DNA of 64,000 nucleotides from Aspergillus flavus (taxonomy: Eukaryota > Ascomycota > Eurotiomycetes > Eurotiales > Aspergillaceae), in contig NC_092403.1 in assembly GCF_009017415.1 (NCBI RefSeq), positions 3,100,001 through 3,164,000 of the forward strand, read 5' to 3'. Every line of letters begins with the position of its first letter. The first letter of the stretch is position 1. The translations under genes were made by a program, and so were the position numbers. The notes below the pieces were generated by a model. It worked only from the letters and a program-made list of their open reading frames with translations. It was not told where the DNA came from and did not search any database. Shown here piece by piece: positions 30,869 through 41,388 of the stretch.

Positions 30869-32073
30869 TTCAGAAGGTATTTATTATGTACTAAGCTATA
30901 GGAATACCCTTGCCTTGTAATTAACTTTTATTAGACTTGGATAGCGGAGGGTGACCAGGAGAAGGTAATGGCAATATCAAGAGATTACGGGCGCGGCTGC
31001 ATTATGGCTCAGACTTTGTTGCTGCTATGACTGAATCGATCGAAAAGAAGCCAATCCGAGCATTACTTGAACTGCCAAAAATCGCCCAGGACGCATATTA
31101 TAGTTTCAATATATATATGCGAAGATGTAGCTTCAATCAGAATGGAAAACTCGACTTTGGGACAACATATTTATCGCTCTTACAGAAGCTATGGAAACGA
31201 ATTCAACGAGTATACAGAACTGAATGTGCCCAACTGGGATGTATAAAAGTTCATTGGTGTAAACATCTCCTTGACCAGGTTAGAATTTCGATAACATATC
31301 AAACACTTTTGAGGCACGAAGATAATTTACAACGTGGTACTCGATGTACTTCAACTGTGCTCTCGCAACATTCAGTTTCTACGGTAGTTTGTAATTCAAG
31401 GAGCACTCAGTCGTCATACGAGCCGTAGCCTGCGATGTCATAGTAGGCGGTCCCCTACCATCCTCTAAAGAATATTTGTCGCTAACGAGACGTTTACATA
31501 TCTATTTCCTGACAAATAGACAAAGATGAATGGCCGTTTCCGCAGACAAATACAAAATATCCCGCCTTATACAGTGAGCACCCACAGGGACATAGCAATA
31601 AAATGACGCAAAACAGACAGAATCACCAAAGTCCAAATGTACATCAAGGGTGTCGGACATGCATCTGTAAAAGCACAAGGCTCAGCGTCATGAAGCACCG
31701 GATATTCCCGGAGGCGCTTTAGTAACTAGTATCGCTGAGAGGGCGTTGTTGTTTCGCGCGACAAGCAGGTGGCATCTTGACCGCAGAAATGTCGCCACGG
31801 AAGGTGAATCCTATATATGCAACGGTCCTGTCGGTGGAACATGCACTGGAACAGAAATTATAGGTCTCCGCTGCCTCATGGGTCATGTAGTATGAGCCAC
31901 CAGAGACCCTGATCGGAATCCGGTCTCTGCCTTCGATGGCCATCCCTTGCGGGAAAGTCAACCTCCTCGATCTTGTATATCTTGACTAGGATTTCAATTT
32001 CCTCTTTCTGCGGAGTAACAGCCAGCAACTCCGCTTCCTTTATTCCTTTTCTGACCGAGCTCTAGTCGCAATC
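30869..32073. other. 1.2-kb intergenic region
   Basis: No supported gene. The 133-codon plus frame (31027-31428) and 80-codon minus frame (31961-31719) lack motifs and splice partners. Confidence 0.45.
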
Positions 32074-33508
32074 ATGTCGCTAATGAGCCTCCCAACAGAA
32101 TTGCTTAGCCAGATGGCAGAGTATGTTACATCGCTTCAATCATTAGCAAGTTTGGCTAGTGTAAATCACCGGCTTTATGCCATTTTCAACCCTCTCCTGT
32201 ATCGGCGAGATGCGAGATCAACCCATAGTCTCGCTACTGATTGGGCCGCGAAAAAGGGAGACATGAGGGTTCTAAAGAGAGCTCTAGAAAATGGAGCCGA
32301 GATAGCCGTATCTTCCCAACCTACACAAATATTCCCGGGGAAAGAACGTTGGCGTCATGGCCGCATGATTTCTCATCGCTTCAAACACACCCCAGCCCAT
32401 CCGCTGTGCATTTCAGTGGAGGCCGAAAACGAGGCAAAAATACAGTTTTTGCTCTCAAGGGGCTCGGACCCAAATATGCGAGATTCGGAAAATTTATCTG
32501 TGCTATCGCTAGCTGTTATACGTGGGAATCTGCGAATAGTGAAAATCCTACTTTCTGCAGGTGCAAATCAGTTTTGGCACGTTGACACGGAGAATTATCC
32601 ACTCCAGATTGCTGCCTACTTGGGAAATAAAGAAATATTTGATTTGCTTCTCCATCATGACCCACAGGGACTACGAGAGACATATCATCTATGGGGGTCG
32701 CTCGAGAGTGCTTTACAGGGCCGAACTCACCACCTCATACGTTCATTATTGGAGTGTAAAATTAATTTAAACGGCTTTTTTGCTGGGAGTCCCTACACCC
32801 CTCTATCATTCGCAGTAGAATCTGGCGATTCCGACACCGTGAAACCTTTGTTGGATAACGGGGCGAATCCAAGCTTTCCCAGTCATGACTACTGGGAGTG
32901 GGAAGTAAGATCCCATGTGTAATGGGAAGGCGAGCCGGCTTTAGTCAAAGCCGTTACAAGAGGCCATGAAGCAATGGTGCAACTTTTGATTAAAGGCTCA
33001 GACCGGGTCACGCGTACTCGTGCGTTATCTCTTAGCATGGAACAGGTCGATTCCTGTATCTCCAGAATTCTTCTAGCCCATGGATGCGCCGCCGAGTTTG
33101 AAGATAGAGACTATCTAGATTACCCGTGTTATGACAGACCGGGTCATGATAATAGTCTCATTGCGCTAATAGTTCGAGCCATCAATGCTGGAAATGTGGA
33201 TATGGTGCGACCTTTGGTTAAGCAGAGAGGGGCCTCTGTTAATGCCTGGTAGCAAGGGTTGTATAAATCTCAATCTACACGTTCGTATGGCTCCGCTTTG
33301 CAATTGGCCATTGATCTAGGTCAGGTGGATATCATTCAGTTTCTTCGGGATAATGGCGCACAGGAAGAGATGCGAAGCTGGTGGGAGTTTATTTCTCGCA
33401 GATGCCTGGGGTGAATCAAGACTGAGACTTCTTAAGTTCATGCCCGAACGAAAGCTACGGCGGGATGTTACGTTCACTACAGGGACAATCCAATCTTACC
33501 ATCCCTAA
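32074..33508 (+). pseudogene. Decayed ankyrin-repeat protein with F-box-like N-terminus
   Basis: The N-terminus (LPTELLSQMAEYVTSLQSLASLASVNHRLYAIF) is F-box-like, as in a common fungal F-box/ankyrin architecture. Ankyrin repeats follow: PLCISVEAENEAKIQFLLSRG, SVLSLAVIRGNLRIVKILLSAGAN, PLQIAAYLGNKEIFDLLLHHD, PLSFAVESGDSDTVKPLLDNGANP. The same frame then meets TAA at 32920-32922, but coding sequence resumes straight after it (ALVKAVTRGHEAMVQLLIKG...), until TAG at 33250-33252, after which another repeat follows (ALQLAIDLGQVDIIQFLRDNGAQ). Near 33395-33410 the coherent frame shifts by one and ends at 33506-33508. No intron with matching phase removes either stop. Both nonsense codons are what C-to-T change at CpA would make from CAA and CAG, a RIP-like pattern. 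The first 282 codons could still be translated. Confidence 0.72.
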
Positions 33509-34941
33509 GGCAGTTATTCATTGCTTAACTCACCACGCTGTACTGTAATTCTTCTCCAGCCTTTCCATAATCAGGTGTTTGGTTCCAGTGGGTCCGTAAT
33601 GATAACTTGAGACATGTTTTGAGGACATCGAGGCAGGGAAGCTCAAGACATAAAAATAGAAACATGAGGGGATCTGAAATTCTTATTTATGTTACAGTTA
33701 CTTAGATGATTAAACAGAGTATAGACAATGTCGACTAGACCACATTGTCACGTCCCCAATTCATTATTCTACGGCTAAGAATGCATTAGAAAGAACGGGA
33801 ATAAGAAGATGCCAACACTGCAAACACTGAAGAGGCATTAAAATAATAGAAAGGAAAGATCAATCAGTGAGCCTAAGCCTAGTTCCCTTAGTCGGTTGAT
33901 GTTGCTGGAATTGTTCCCACCTTGATGCCCTACGCGGAGGGCAAGTCGAATACCTGAGACGGAAGTGGGACACCTCTACTGGGTAGAAGCGTTCAATCAT
34001 GCTTCGTCAGGTGCTTGTAGAAGAAAAGTCCCGTTAATATTATTATCTATCCTTATGTAGCCTAATCCTAATGGAGGGTTCTCAAACAGGGGTCAAGGTT
34101 ACATTCGTTTCTGGAAGGGATAAAAAAAAGCCATGGAACCGTGATGTGTTTGAGATTCAGATATTTATAGAATAATGTAGTAGTTCGAATGAGAGTACCA
34201 CTAGATAAACGTAGGGACTGCCCCAGTCTAGCCCTCACTGGCGGGAAGGAGATACGACCTTTAAGGGTTCAACCTCGTGTGGGTCCACCGTCCGATAACT
34301 CTAATCGGACCAAATTTGCATCAAAGCCAAGGTTGCGTGCCTGAGGGTTGAAAACTTTGGATGCGAGGATTTCTCCTGATTTTACTATTATGGTCCAGAT
34401 CGGCGCCCCAGGTCTTGAGGTTGTTCTTCCGTCCTTGTACACAATTATCTCTCTAACGAGACTATGCGAGGTGTAGGACTGCGAAGGCTTTTTTTTTAGC
34501 CCATTTGATAATAGAATGCATACGAAATCATTGTGCAGAGGGTGAAAGAGTAGGGATCTTGAGTGCATTATCCAGTCTGAGAAGGGTAGTGGAATATCAG
34601 ATGCTGGTACCAAGTTCATTGTGTTATGGAATCCAGCCTGTCCTAAAAACTCGGTGTAGGAGTGGTTCTTGAAACCTGACTAGCTTTTGCTACAACTATA
34701 TTGTGGATGGCACAGTTTCAAACATGGATCAAGGCTATCGAGAGTCGAGACCCAGATAGCCTAGGCGAACTCAAAAGAAAGAAAAAGAGAAGGTTATATA
34801 AGAGCCCAGGAACGCCTCAATGTCACATCTCCATTCCGCTCTCTAATTCAATTCACTCGTTCAAGTCTCTTAGATTGTGTTTTGCAGTATTCTGGTTTTA
34901 CTGTCCTTTCGTTTTGGTTCTTTCCTGTCTCGCTTTGAAAG
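33509..34941. other. 1.4-kb intergenic region
   Basis: AT-rich, no gene recognised. A 116-codon minus frame (34619-34269) is open but has no motif or promoter that I can support. TATATAAG at 34795-34802 belongs to the next gene. Confidence 0.45.
34795..34802 (+). promoter_or_regulatory. TATA box of the repeat-protein gene
   Basis: TATATAAG about 140 bases before the ATG at 34942. Confidence 0.45.
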
Positions 34942-36420
34942 ATGAAGACTTCCACTCTCTGCACTATTGCCTTCTCAGCCACGGCCCTGGCGGTTCCGGT
35001 GTCTGTGACTACCAGCGATCACGGCCTGGCTGATCCTGTCCCTGCCCATGCTCCCGAGGGTGAGGACCATGCTCGTCTGCAGTCTCGCACCTTTTTCCCC
35101 ATGGGTGGCCTATGTCCCCCATGTGGTGAGGAAGGAGCCAGTCTAAAGGCTCGCACCTTTCTGCCTTTAATCGAGGGTTTGATACAGCACAAGATGGATA
35201 AGTTCGGCCTCTGCTCGCCATGTGATACCAGCACCAACTCGAATGAGAATTCAAACTCCAATGATAATTCCAACACCAATGACAACTCCAACACGAATAC
35301 CAATACCAATAACAATAACAACTCCAATACAAACAACAATTCCAATACCAATAACAACTCCAACACGGTGACCAACAATATTAATGGCGGAACTCCTCCC
35401 GGAGGCACTCCTCCCACAGGTGGTACGCCTCCTTCGGGTGGTATGCCTCCAACTGGCGGTATGCCTCCTACTGGTGATGTGCCTCCTACAGGCGGTACCC
35501 CCCCTACCGGTAGTATTCCTCCCAGTGGCAGTAATCCTCCAACTGGCGGTACGCCTCCTACTGGAAGCACTCCTCCCACGGGCAGTACTCCTCCTTCTGG
35601 TGGTACTCCCCCTTCTGGTGGTACTCCCCCTACTGGTGGTACTCCCCCTACCGGCGGTACTCCCCCTACCGGTGGTACTCCTCCTTCTGGTAGTACTCCT
35701 CCAACTGGTGGTACGCCTCCTACCGGTAGTACTCCTCCAACTGGTGGTACTCCCCCTACTGGTGGTACTCCTCCAACTGGTGGTACGCCTCCTACCGGTA
35801 GTACTCCTCCCAGTGGCGGTAATCCTCCTATTGGTGGCACCCCTCCTTCCGGTGGCACTCCCACAACTAGCGGCACTCCTCCCACTGGCAGTAATACGTC
35901 TTGTGAGGAAGACGACGATACCTGCACTCCTACTGGTGGCACTCCTCCAACTAGCGGCACTCCTCCCACTGGCGGTATGCCCCCTACTGGCGGTACTCCT
36001 CCCACTGGCACCAATACAGCTTGTGAAGAAGGCGACGATTCCTGTACACCTACAACCGGTGGTACCCCTCCCACTGGTGGTATGCCTCCTACTGGTGGTA
36101 TGCCTCCTACTGGTGGTATGCCTCCTACTGGTGGTATGCCTCCCACTAGTGGCACTCCTCCTTCCGGCGGCACTCCCCCTACTGGAGGTAACCCTCCCAC
36201 TGGTATGCCTCCTACTAGCGGCACTCCTCCCGATGGCAACAATACGGGAACCAACAAGGGAGGCAATACATCTTCTGGCTCTTCTGGTTCTTCTAGCTCT
36301 TCCAGCTCCTCCAGCTCCTCCAGCTCTTCTTCCTCCAGCAGCTCTTCATCTTCTACTACTGGTGGAACTCCCGGATGCGCTGAATGCCAAGCCCCCCCTC
36401 CCGAGGACTGTGAAGAGTAA
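34942..36420 (+). CDS. Secreted Pro/Gly/Thr-rich tandem-repeat protein
   Basis: Single-exon, 492 residues. A signal peptide (TSTLCTIAFSATALA) is followed by a short cysteine-containing region with two related motifs (LCPPCGEEG and LCSPCDTS), an Asn/Ser/Thr-rich run (about residues 95-150), and then about 45 copies of PPTGGT-type hexapeptides (PPTGG[TM], PPSGGT, PPTGST). Two acidic cysteine pairs interrupt the repeats (CEEDDDTC, CEEGDDSC). A polyserine run and a final GCAECQAPPPEDCEE close the protein. No GPI-like hydrophobic C-terminus is seen, so it is likely soluble or held in the wall by other means. The layout suggests a structural or matrix protein; Thr/Ser-rich repeats would be O-mannosylated. 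The repeats are encoded by 18-bp DNA units, so two other frames are open too. Confidence 0.75.
   Translation: MKTSTLCTIAFSATALAVPVSVTTSDHGLADPVPAHAPEGEDHARLQSRTFFPMGGLCPPCGEEGASLKARTFLPLIEGLIQHKMDKFGLCSPCDTSTNSNENSNSNDNSNTNDNSNTNTNTNNNNNSNTNNNSNTNNNSNTVTNNINGGTPPGGTPPTGGTPPSGGMPPTGGMPPTGDVPPTGGTPPTGSIPPSGSNPPTGGTPPTGSTPPTGSTPPSGGTPPSGGTPPTGGTPPTGGTPPTGGTPPSGSTPPTGGTPPTGSTPPTGGTPPTGGTPPTGGTPPTGSTPPSGGNPPIGGTPPSGGTPTTSGTPPTGSNTSCEEDDDTCTPTGGTPPTSGTPPTGGMPPTGGTPPTGTNTACEEGDDSCTPTTGGTPPTGGMPPTGGMPPTGGMPPTGGMPPTSGTPPSGGTPPTGGNPPTGMPPTSGTPPDGNNTGTNKGGNTSSGSSGSSSSSSSSSSSSSSSSSSSSSSTTGGTPGCAECQAPPPEDCEE
35392..36240. repeat. 18-bp coding tandem repeat (GGTACTCCTCCTACTGGT-like)
   Basis: About 45 imperfect units of 18 bp coding PPTGGT variants. 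The unit length keeps all frames open, giving an antisense frame of 415 codons (36266-35019) and a second plus frame of 360 codons (35384-36466). Confidence 0.9.
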
Positions 36421-37361
36421 GCGGGCTTTTTACTCAGTAAATGGTGATCCCAAAGTCGAGAAATGAGATCCTTTCCGGGATACGCTATCTCCCTTTTATT
36501 ACTTCGACCCGACTGTGTTGGTCTAATTTGGACGTTTGATATAATTGTTACTTACTGGTTTTCCATAACCTGTCACTCGTTTGTATGTAATCGTTGATTG
36601 TCTTTCACCTGTCGTTCGTAATACAACGTTCTTTTAGATATACGTTTAGTATATTTTGATTATTACAAAATACTCGCATTTCGCTGCAAAAAGAAGGCTC
36701 TGGCTTACATCGAATCTTTCATCATTGTTTAGTGAGATAACCCCGATCGCAGGAAGAAGGACACCGTGCTAGATTGGGTGAAGGTGAATCCCTATTTTAC
36801 ACCGTTATTGTTGTCTCTTGTTGATAGTACTACATATCTCACCCTGTGTTGGAGAATGATGCTTTCATTAAGACAGGGAATTATTCAGTCACTATATTTG
36901 GCAAGCTATACGACCATCTACTGCGTAGACGTATGACGGGAAATAGAGCAAGCAGTTGTCCTAGCATCAGCGCCAGCCTATTCCATTCCAAGATCAATCA
37001 CGGCCACTACCTTATACTTGAGTACTTGCACAAGCTTTAATGCCAACATTGTAGAAGGGAGCACGGATTAGGTAAGGGAGGAGAATGTACAAAATGGAAG
37101 ATACTCTTTAAAGAGGCAAAAAGCGGAGTAAAGGTTGACATCTTAGCTTGTTTGGTGGAGGTGGATGCAGGGTTCGGGATAAGACACTATTCCGGCCTCT
37201 CGCAATATTTCAGAGAAATGTAGGGGACTCGAAGTCGATCCTCCATTAATAAAGTCAAGTCCCCTTTAATATAATTTAAGCCTGCCCCTGTGATCCAGAT
37301 TCTACCTTCCACCGAGCTCGACATTTTGTTTTCTTTGCTCTTTTTTGCAAATACGGCCGCG
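36421..37361. other. Intergenic region
   Basis: 3' flank and promoter of the lyase gene; no supported gene. Confidence 0.5.
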
Positions 37362-38866
37362 ATGTCTATCTCTGCTCTCGACTCTCGAATTTTCCGGAAC
37401 CTCTTTGGCACAGAAGAGGTCCGTGAAATCTTCACAGATGAAGCGTATGCAAAGTTCCTTGTACAAACCGAAGCCGCTCTGGCTCGAGCAGAGTCCAAAG
37501 TCAATGCTATTCCAGCAGACGTCGGCGATGCGATCACCGCAGTTCTTGGTAATATCGAACTTGAGTACGTGGACAGCGACATGCAATCGTTGTGGAAGGA
37601 TCGAGCATTGACTTACAATATTAAATAGCTTTGACAGGCTGTCGCGAGAAACAGAAACTGTCGGATATCCTGTTCTACCTTTGGTGATGCAGTTGGTGGA
37701 GAACACTCCTGAAGACCTGGCGAAATATATCCATTGGGGTGCCACCACGCAAGATGTCATGGACAATGCAAGCATGCTTCAGATCAAAAGAGGCTTGGAC
37801 TTGGTGAAACGGGACCTGAACAAACTCATTGATATTTTGCAAGTAATGGCTGAAAAATACCGTGATACGTAAGTTGAGCATCGAACGCACCCTGGCGGTA
37901 TTGCGTGGTACTGATTCCGCTGTCTTCAGTCCAATGGCCGGCCGTACGCACTTGCAACATGCCCTACCTTGCACCTTTGGCTACAAGTGTGCCGTCTATC
38001 TCTCCAGTATCCTGAGACACCGAGACCGGCTTTGTCAAATCGAACGTCGATGCCTCTTAGTACAATTTGGTGGTGCAGCGGGTACTCTGGCTTCCCTAGG
38101 GAGTGACCGGACCGGGATTCTTGTGCGAGCACAGCTAGCCAAAGAACTTGAGCTGGAAGACCCGATGATCACATGGCATGTCGCTCGCGACAACATTGCA
38201 GAGGTTCTCAATTTTCTGGCGCTAATAGGCGGCACACTGGGCAAGATTGCTTTAGATATCATTGTCATGTCGTCCAATGAGCTAGACGAGGTGGCAGAGC
38301 CTTTCGTCCCTCATCGCGGCGCCTCCTCAACCATGCCACAGAAGCGGAATCCCATTTCCAGTGAGATCATTCTTGCAACTAGCAAGCTTCTTCGAGCCAA
38401 TGCATCCTTGGGGTTAGATGCTATGGTTGTCGACTTTGAACGTGCGTCCGGGCCGTGGCATTTGGAGTGGGTGGCAATTCCGGAGTCCTTTACATACGCA
38501 GTTGGCGCATTGTATCAAACAACTTTTGCTTTATCAGGACTGTGTGTGAAAGAAGAATCCATGGAGAAAAACCTTCATTCCACAAGGGGGCTGATTGTCG
38601 GGGAGGCTGTGATGATGGGGTTGGCGCCGTTCGTTGGCCGACAACGAGCACACGACGTGGTCTATGAGGCCTGCAAATCAGCCATTGAGCACGATCGAGT
38701 CCTATTAGATGTGCTAAAGGAGAATACAGAGGTATCGGAGCATTTCAATGAAGCCAAGCTGACCCAGCTGTGTGATCCTTTGAGTTATCTCGGCTCTGGC
38801 CAGCTGATGGTTGATGACGTTTTGAAAAGAGTCGCCGAGGGGAAAGCGGGACTGAAGGCGATGTAA
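37362..38866 (+). CDS. Fumarase/aspartase-superfamily lyase, 3-carboxy-cis,cis-muconate cycloisomerase / adenylosuccinate lyase-like
   Basis: Exons 37362..37564, 37629..37868 and 37930..38866 give 459 residues. The superfamily signature is GASSTMPQKRNPISSE near residue 283, with the catalytic Ser on the flexible loop; HWGATTQDVMDNA near 105 and MAGRTHLQHALPCTFGYK near 150 give the other two conserved regions. The closest-looking group is the PcaB-type 3-carboxymuconate cycloisomerase, often annotated adenylosuccinate lyase. PcaB-type enzymes act in protocatechuate breakdown; fungi normally use an unrelated beta-propeller enzyme for that step, so the actual substrate is open. No targeting signal is seen, so cytosolic. 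The gene heads a co-oriented trio with an MFS transporter and a Zn2Cys6 regulator, consistent with a role in catabolism of an imported compound. Confidence 0.82.
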
Positions 38867-39391
38867 GCAGAGATAGTCAAACACAATGAAGCTATTTTAT
38901 GTATGTCAATCTCTCGCGTATGGTCATGGTGCCAATGTAGATGTCGCTAGCAACAAAGTGTGAAGAATAGCATAATCGCACAATAAGGGGATCCCCATGG
39001 GTTCGATGTTCCAAGAGATTCCCATATGGCATGCAGTAACCATGGTGTAAAGATGTAATATCGGGTAGCGTAAGCACTGCCTTCAAATGACCATGTACTG
39101 AGGCGTATGGCCATGTAATCATAATGCTTTGTTGTCGGGGCGAGAAGGGTTAGGTTCTTATTCCACGAACAGTCAGGATGCGCCTTCGGATTAGAGCTTA
39201 ATTCCGACCCCCAGAAAGTCTGTACCCCGGATCAGCTGATATCCCCACAACCCCAGACACGAGGCCTACGGCAGAATGTAGTGAACTATATAAAAGAGGT
39301 ATGAATATCGGATCAATCCTAAAGAAGGCAGCTTTCTCCCCAGATTTTCTGAACTGATCCTATTCCGCTCTGCCGAGATCTTGTATCAAGT
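38867..39391. other. Intergenic region with TATA box
   Basis: Only the promoter of the MFS gene is recognisable: TATATAAAA at 39287-39295. Confidence 0.5.
39287..39295 (+). promoter_or_regulatory. TATA box of the MFS sugar-type transporter gene
   Basis: TATATAAAA about 100 bases before the ATG at 39392. Confidence 0.55.
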
Positions 39392-41047
39392 ATGAGACCA
39401 TCATCATTCATGGGCCTTTGTGGAAGCGCTCTTAACTTAGCACAGCTTCTTCTAATCGTTTGTCCTGCTTTCATTCTATTCGGATACAATCAATCTAACC
39501 TGGGTGGATTGGTTTCGGTAACGGATTTCACGAATCACTTTCCTCGGATCGACACCGTGCACACGGAAGGAGAACAGAAGAGCTCAAATGCTACGATACA
39601 GGGTGTTGTGGTGGCAACCTTTACACTAGGAGCACTGTTTGGATGCCTTTCCTGTTCATATACCAGCGACAGGTTTGGGCGTCGTATAGTAATACTTGCA
39701 GGGGCCATCCTCACCGTGGTGGGGGAGGTCCTCGAAGCATCTTCGTTCCAACTAGCTCAGCTCATCATCGGTCGAGTGATCTTAGGTGCTGGCGTGGGGA
39801 TGTTGAGTGGTACAGTGCCTACCTGGCAGAGCGAATGCTCTAGCTCCTCGAACCGCGGAAAGCACGTTGTTCTCGATGGGCTTTTCATCTCAATTGGATA
39901 TATCCTTCAGGCTTGGATCAACTTAGGATTTTACCAAGTCAAAACTGGGTCAGCATCTTGGCGGGCACCTATTGCCATCCCAATCTTCTTTTCGCTTCTC
40001 TTAAGCCTTGCTATTTTGGCAATGCCAGAGTCCCCACGATGGCTGTCTCAACAAGGCCGCATGCAGGAAGCGCGAAGCACCCTTGCCGCGCTGAAGGGGC
40101 TCTCAGACGATGACGCGAGCATAATTGATGAATTATCCGCAATCGAACGGTCTTTGGAACAGTCCGGCCGCACCGCGGCATCGCTTGGTGATATGCTCAA
40201 GATGGGACAGGACCGACTTCTCTATCGCTTTTGCTTGTGTATCTTGTTGCAATTTTATCAACAAATGTCTGGGGGTAACCTGATATCCGTCTATTCCACG
40301 GTCATCTTCCAGGAGGGTCTTCGCATGAACTCTGAGACATCTCGAATCCTATCTGGAGGTACTTTGACCTGGAAGCTTCTCTCCTGCTTTGCTGGCTTCT
40401 TTGCCATCGATCGATTTGGACGACGGTTTGTGCTCATGGTGAGCGGCACAGGAATGGCGACTTGCATGATGGGGCTCGCCGTCGCGACATCGTTTCCACA
40501 TTCGAATTTTGGCGCACAAGTCGCCAGTGTCTTCTTCATTTTCTTATTTAATTTCTTCATCCCGATTGGTTTCTTGGGTGCCAATTTCCTTTACTGTACC
40601 GAGGTTGCGCCCACGAAGCTGAGAGTAGCCATGTCGAGTATATCCACCGCTAACCATTGGCTGTGGTATGTATATTGCTGATATGATGTATTTCCGATGC
40701 TAACAATGCGTTCAGGAACTTCGCTGTCACGATGATTACCCCCGTAGCGATCAACACAATCGGGTATCAATACTACATTGTGTTTACCTGTATTGGATTC
40801 TGCATCCCGATCTCCGTCTACTTCTTTTATCCCGAGGTGAATCAACTCTTCCCTGTGTTCGGTGGGATGTAAGACTGACATATCAACACAGACCATGGGT
40901 AGATCGCTCGAAGAAATTGACCTCATTTTTCGGAATAGTCCGTCGGTCTTTTCCACTGTCCGGTATGCGAGGGAAAATCCTCACCTGGCACTGGAGCACG
41001 ACTTGGAGCATGAGAAGGGGGAGATCAGGCACGAAGAAAATGTGTAA
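39392..41047 (+). CDS. MFS transporter, sugar porter (SP) family
   Basis: Exons 39392..40665, 40716..40836 and 40892..41047 give 516 residues. Sugar-porter landmarks are FGYNQSNLGGLVSVTDF in helix 1, DRFGRRIVILAGAILTVVGEVLE (motif A after helix 2), PESPRWLSQQGR near residue 212, and the repeat motif DRFGRRFVLMVSG in the second half. C-terminal YPETMGRSLEEID completes the family pattern; the YPE/T boundary is spliced. The helix-7 QQMSGGN differs from the QQxxGIN of glucose carriers, so substrate may not be a hexose. Located at the plasma membrane with 12 helices. Lies between a lyase and a Zn2Cys6 regulator on the same strand, which suggests it imports the substrate of the small cluster. Confidence 0.86.
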
Positions 41048-41388
41048 GAATGAATGGGCATGTATTACAGAGTATGGGAGTTGGGGTGGTAAACGAAAAA
41101 TAGATATGATTTGGTAGAATCCTGAAAAGAGATGCAAATGCAAACAACCAGTATAGAGGAGAGAGTCTTGGACGATCCATTCCCAATCTTGGCCAGGTCA
41201 TTCAGTGCGGCCTCAGGCGTGAAGCTATGGATGCCTGGGTCCACCATAAAACCCCCACGCCGGAATAGCCGTTTATCCCGGTGCCCTTAGTCCGTGTCAT
41301 CCCCACCATCCTAAACCTCCTCGACCAATGTCGGTAATTTGACGGTCGCAGTCAGGTTGTAACATCCTTGTGACATCTGCTGCAAAGA
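41048..41388. other. Intergenic region, promoter of the Zn2Cys6 regulator
   Basis: 340 bases, no gene recognised. Confidence 0.5.

Noticed and set aside
31027..31428. 133-codon plus frame downstream of the small secreted protein
   Set aside because: No recognised motif and poor codon structure.
34269..34619. 116-codon minus-strand frame
   Set aside because: Unsupported by promoter, motif or codon bias; could be chance in an AT-rich stretch.
34701..35033. 110-codon frame overlapping the start of the repeat-protein gene
   Set aside because: Covers the TATA box and 5' leader of a better gene; no motif.
35019..36266. 415-codon antisense frame over the repeat protein
   Set aside because: Open only because the 18-bp repeat unit keeps all phases free of stops; it has no start context or signal of its own.
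35384..36466. 360-codon second plus-strand frame over the same repeats
   Set aside because: Leu/Pro/Val-rich shift product of the repeats; the frame at 34942 has the signal peptide and cysteine motifs.
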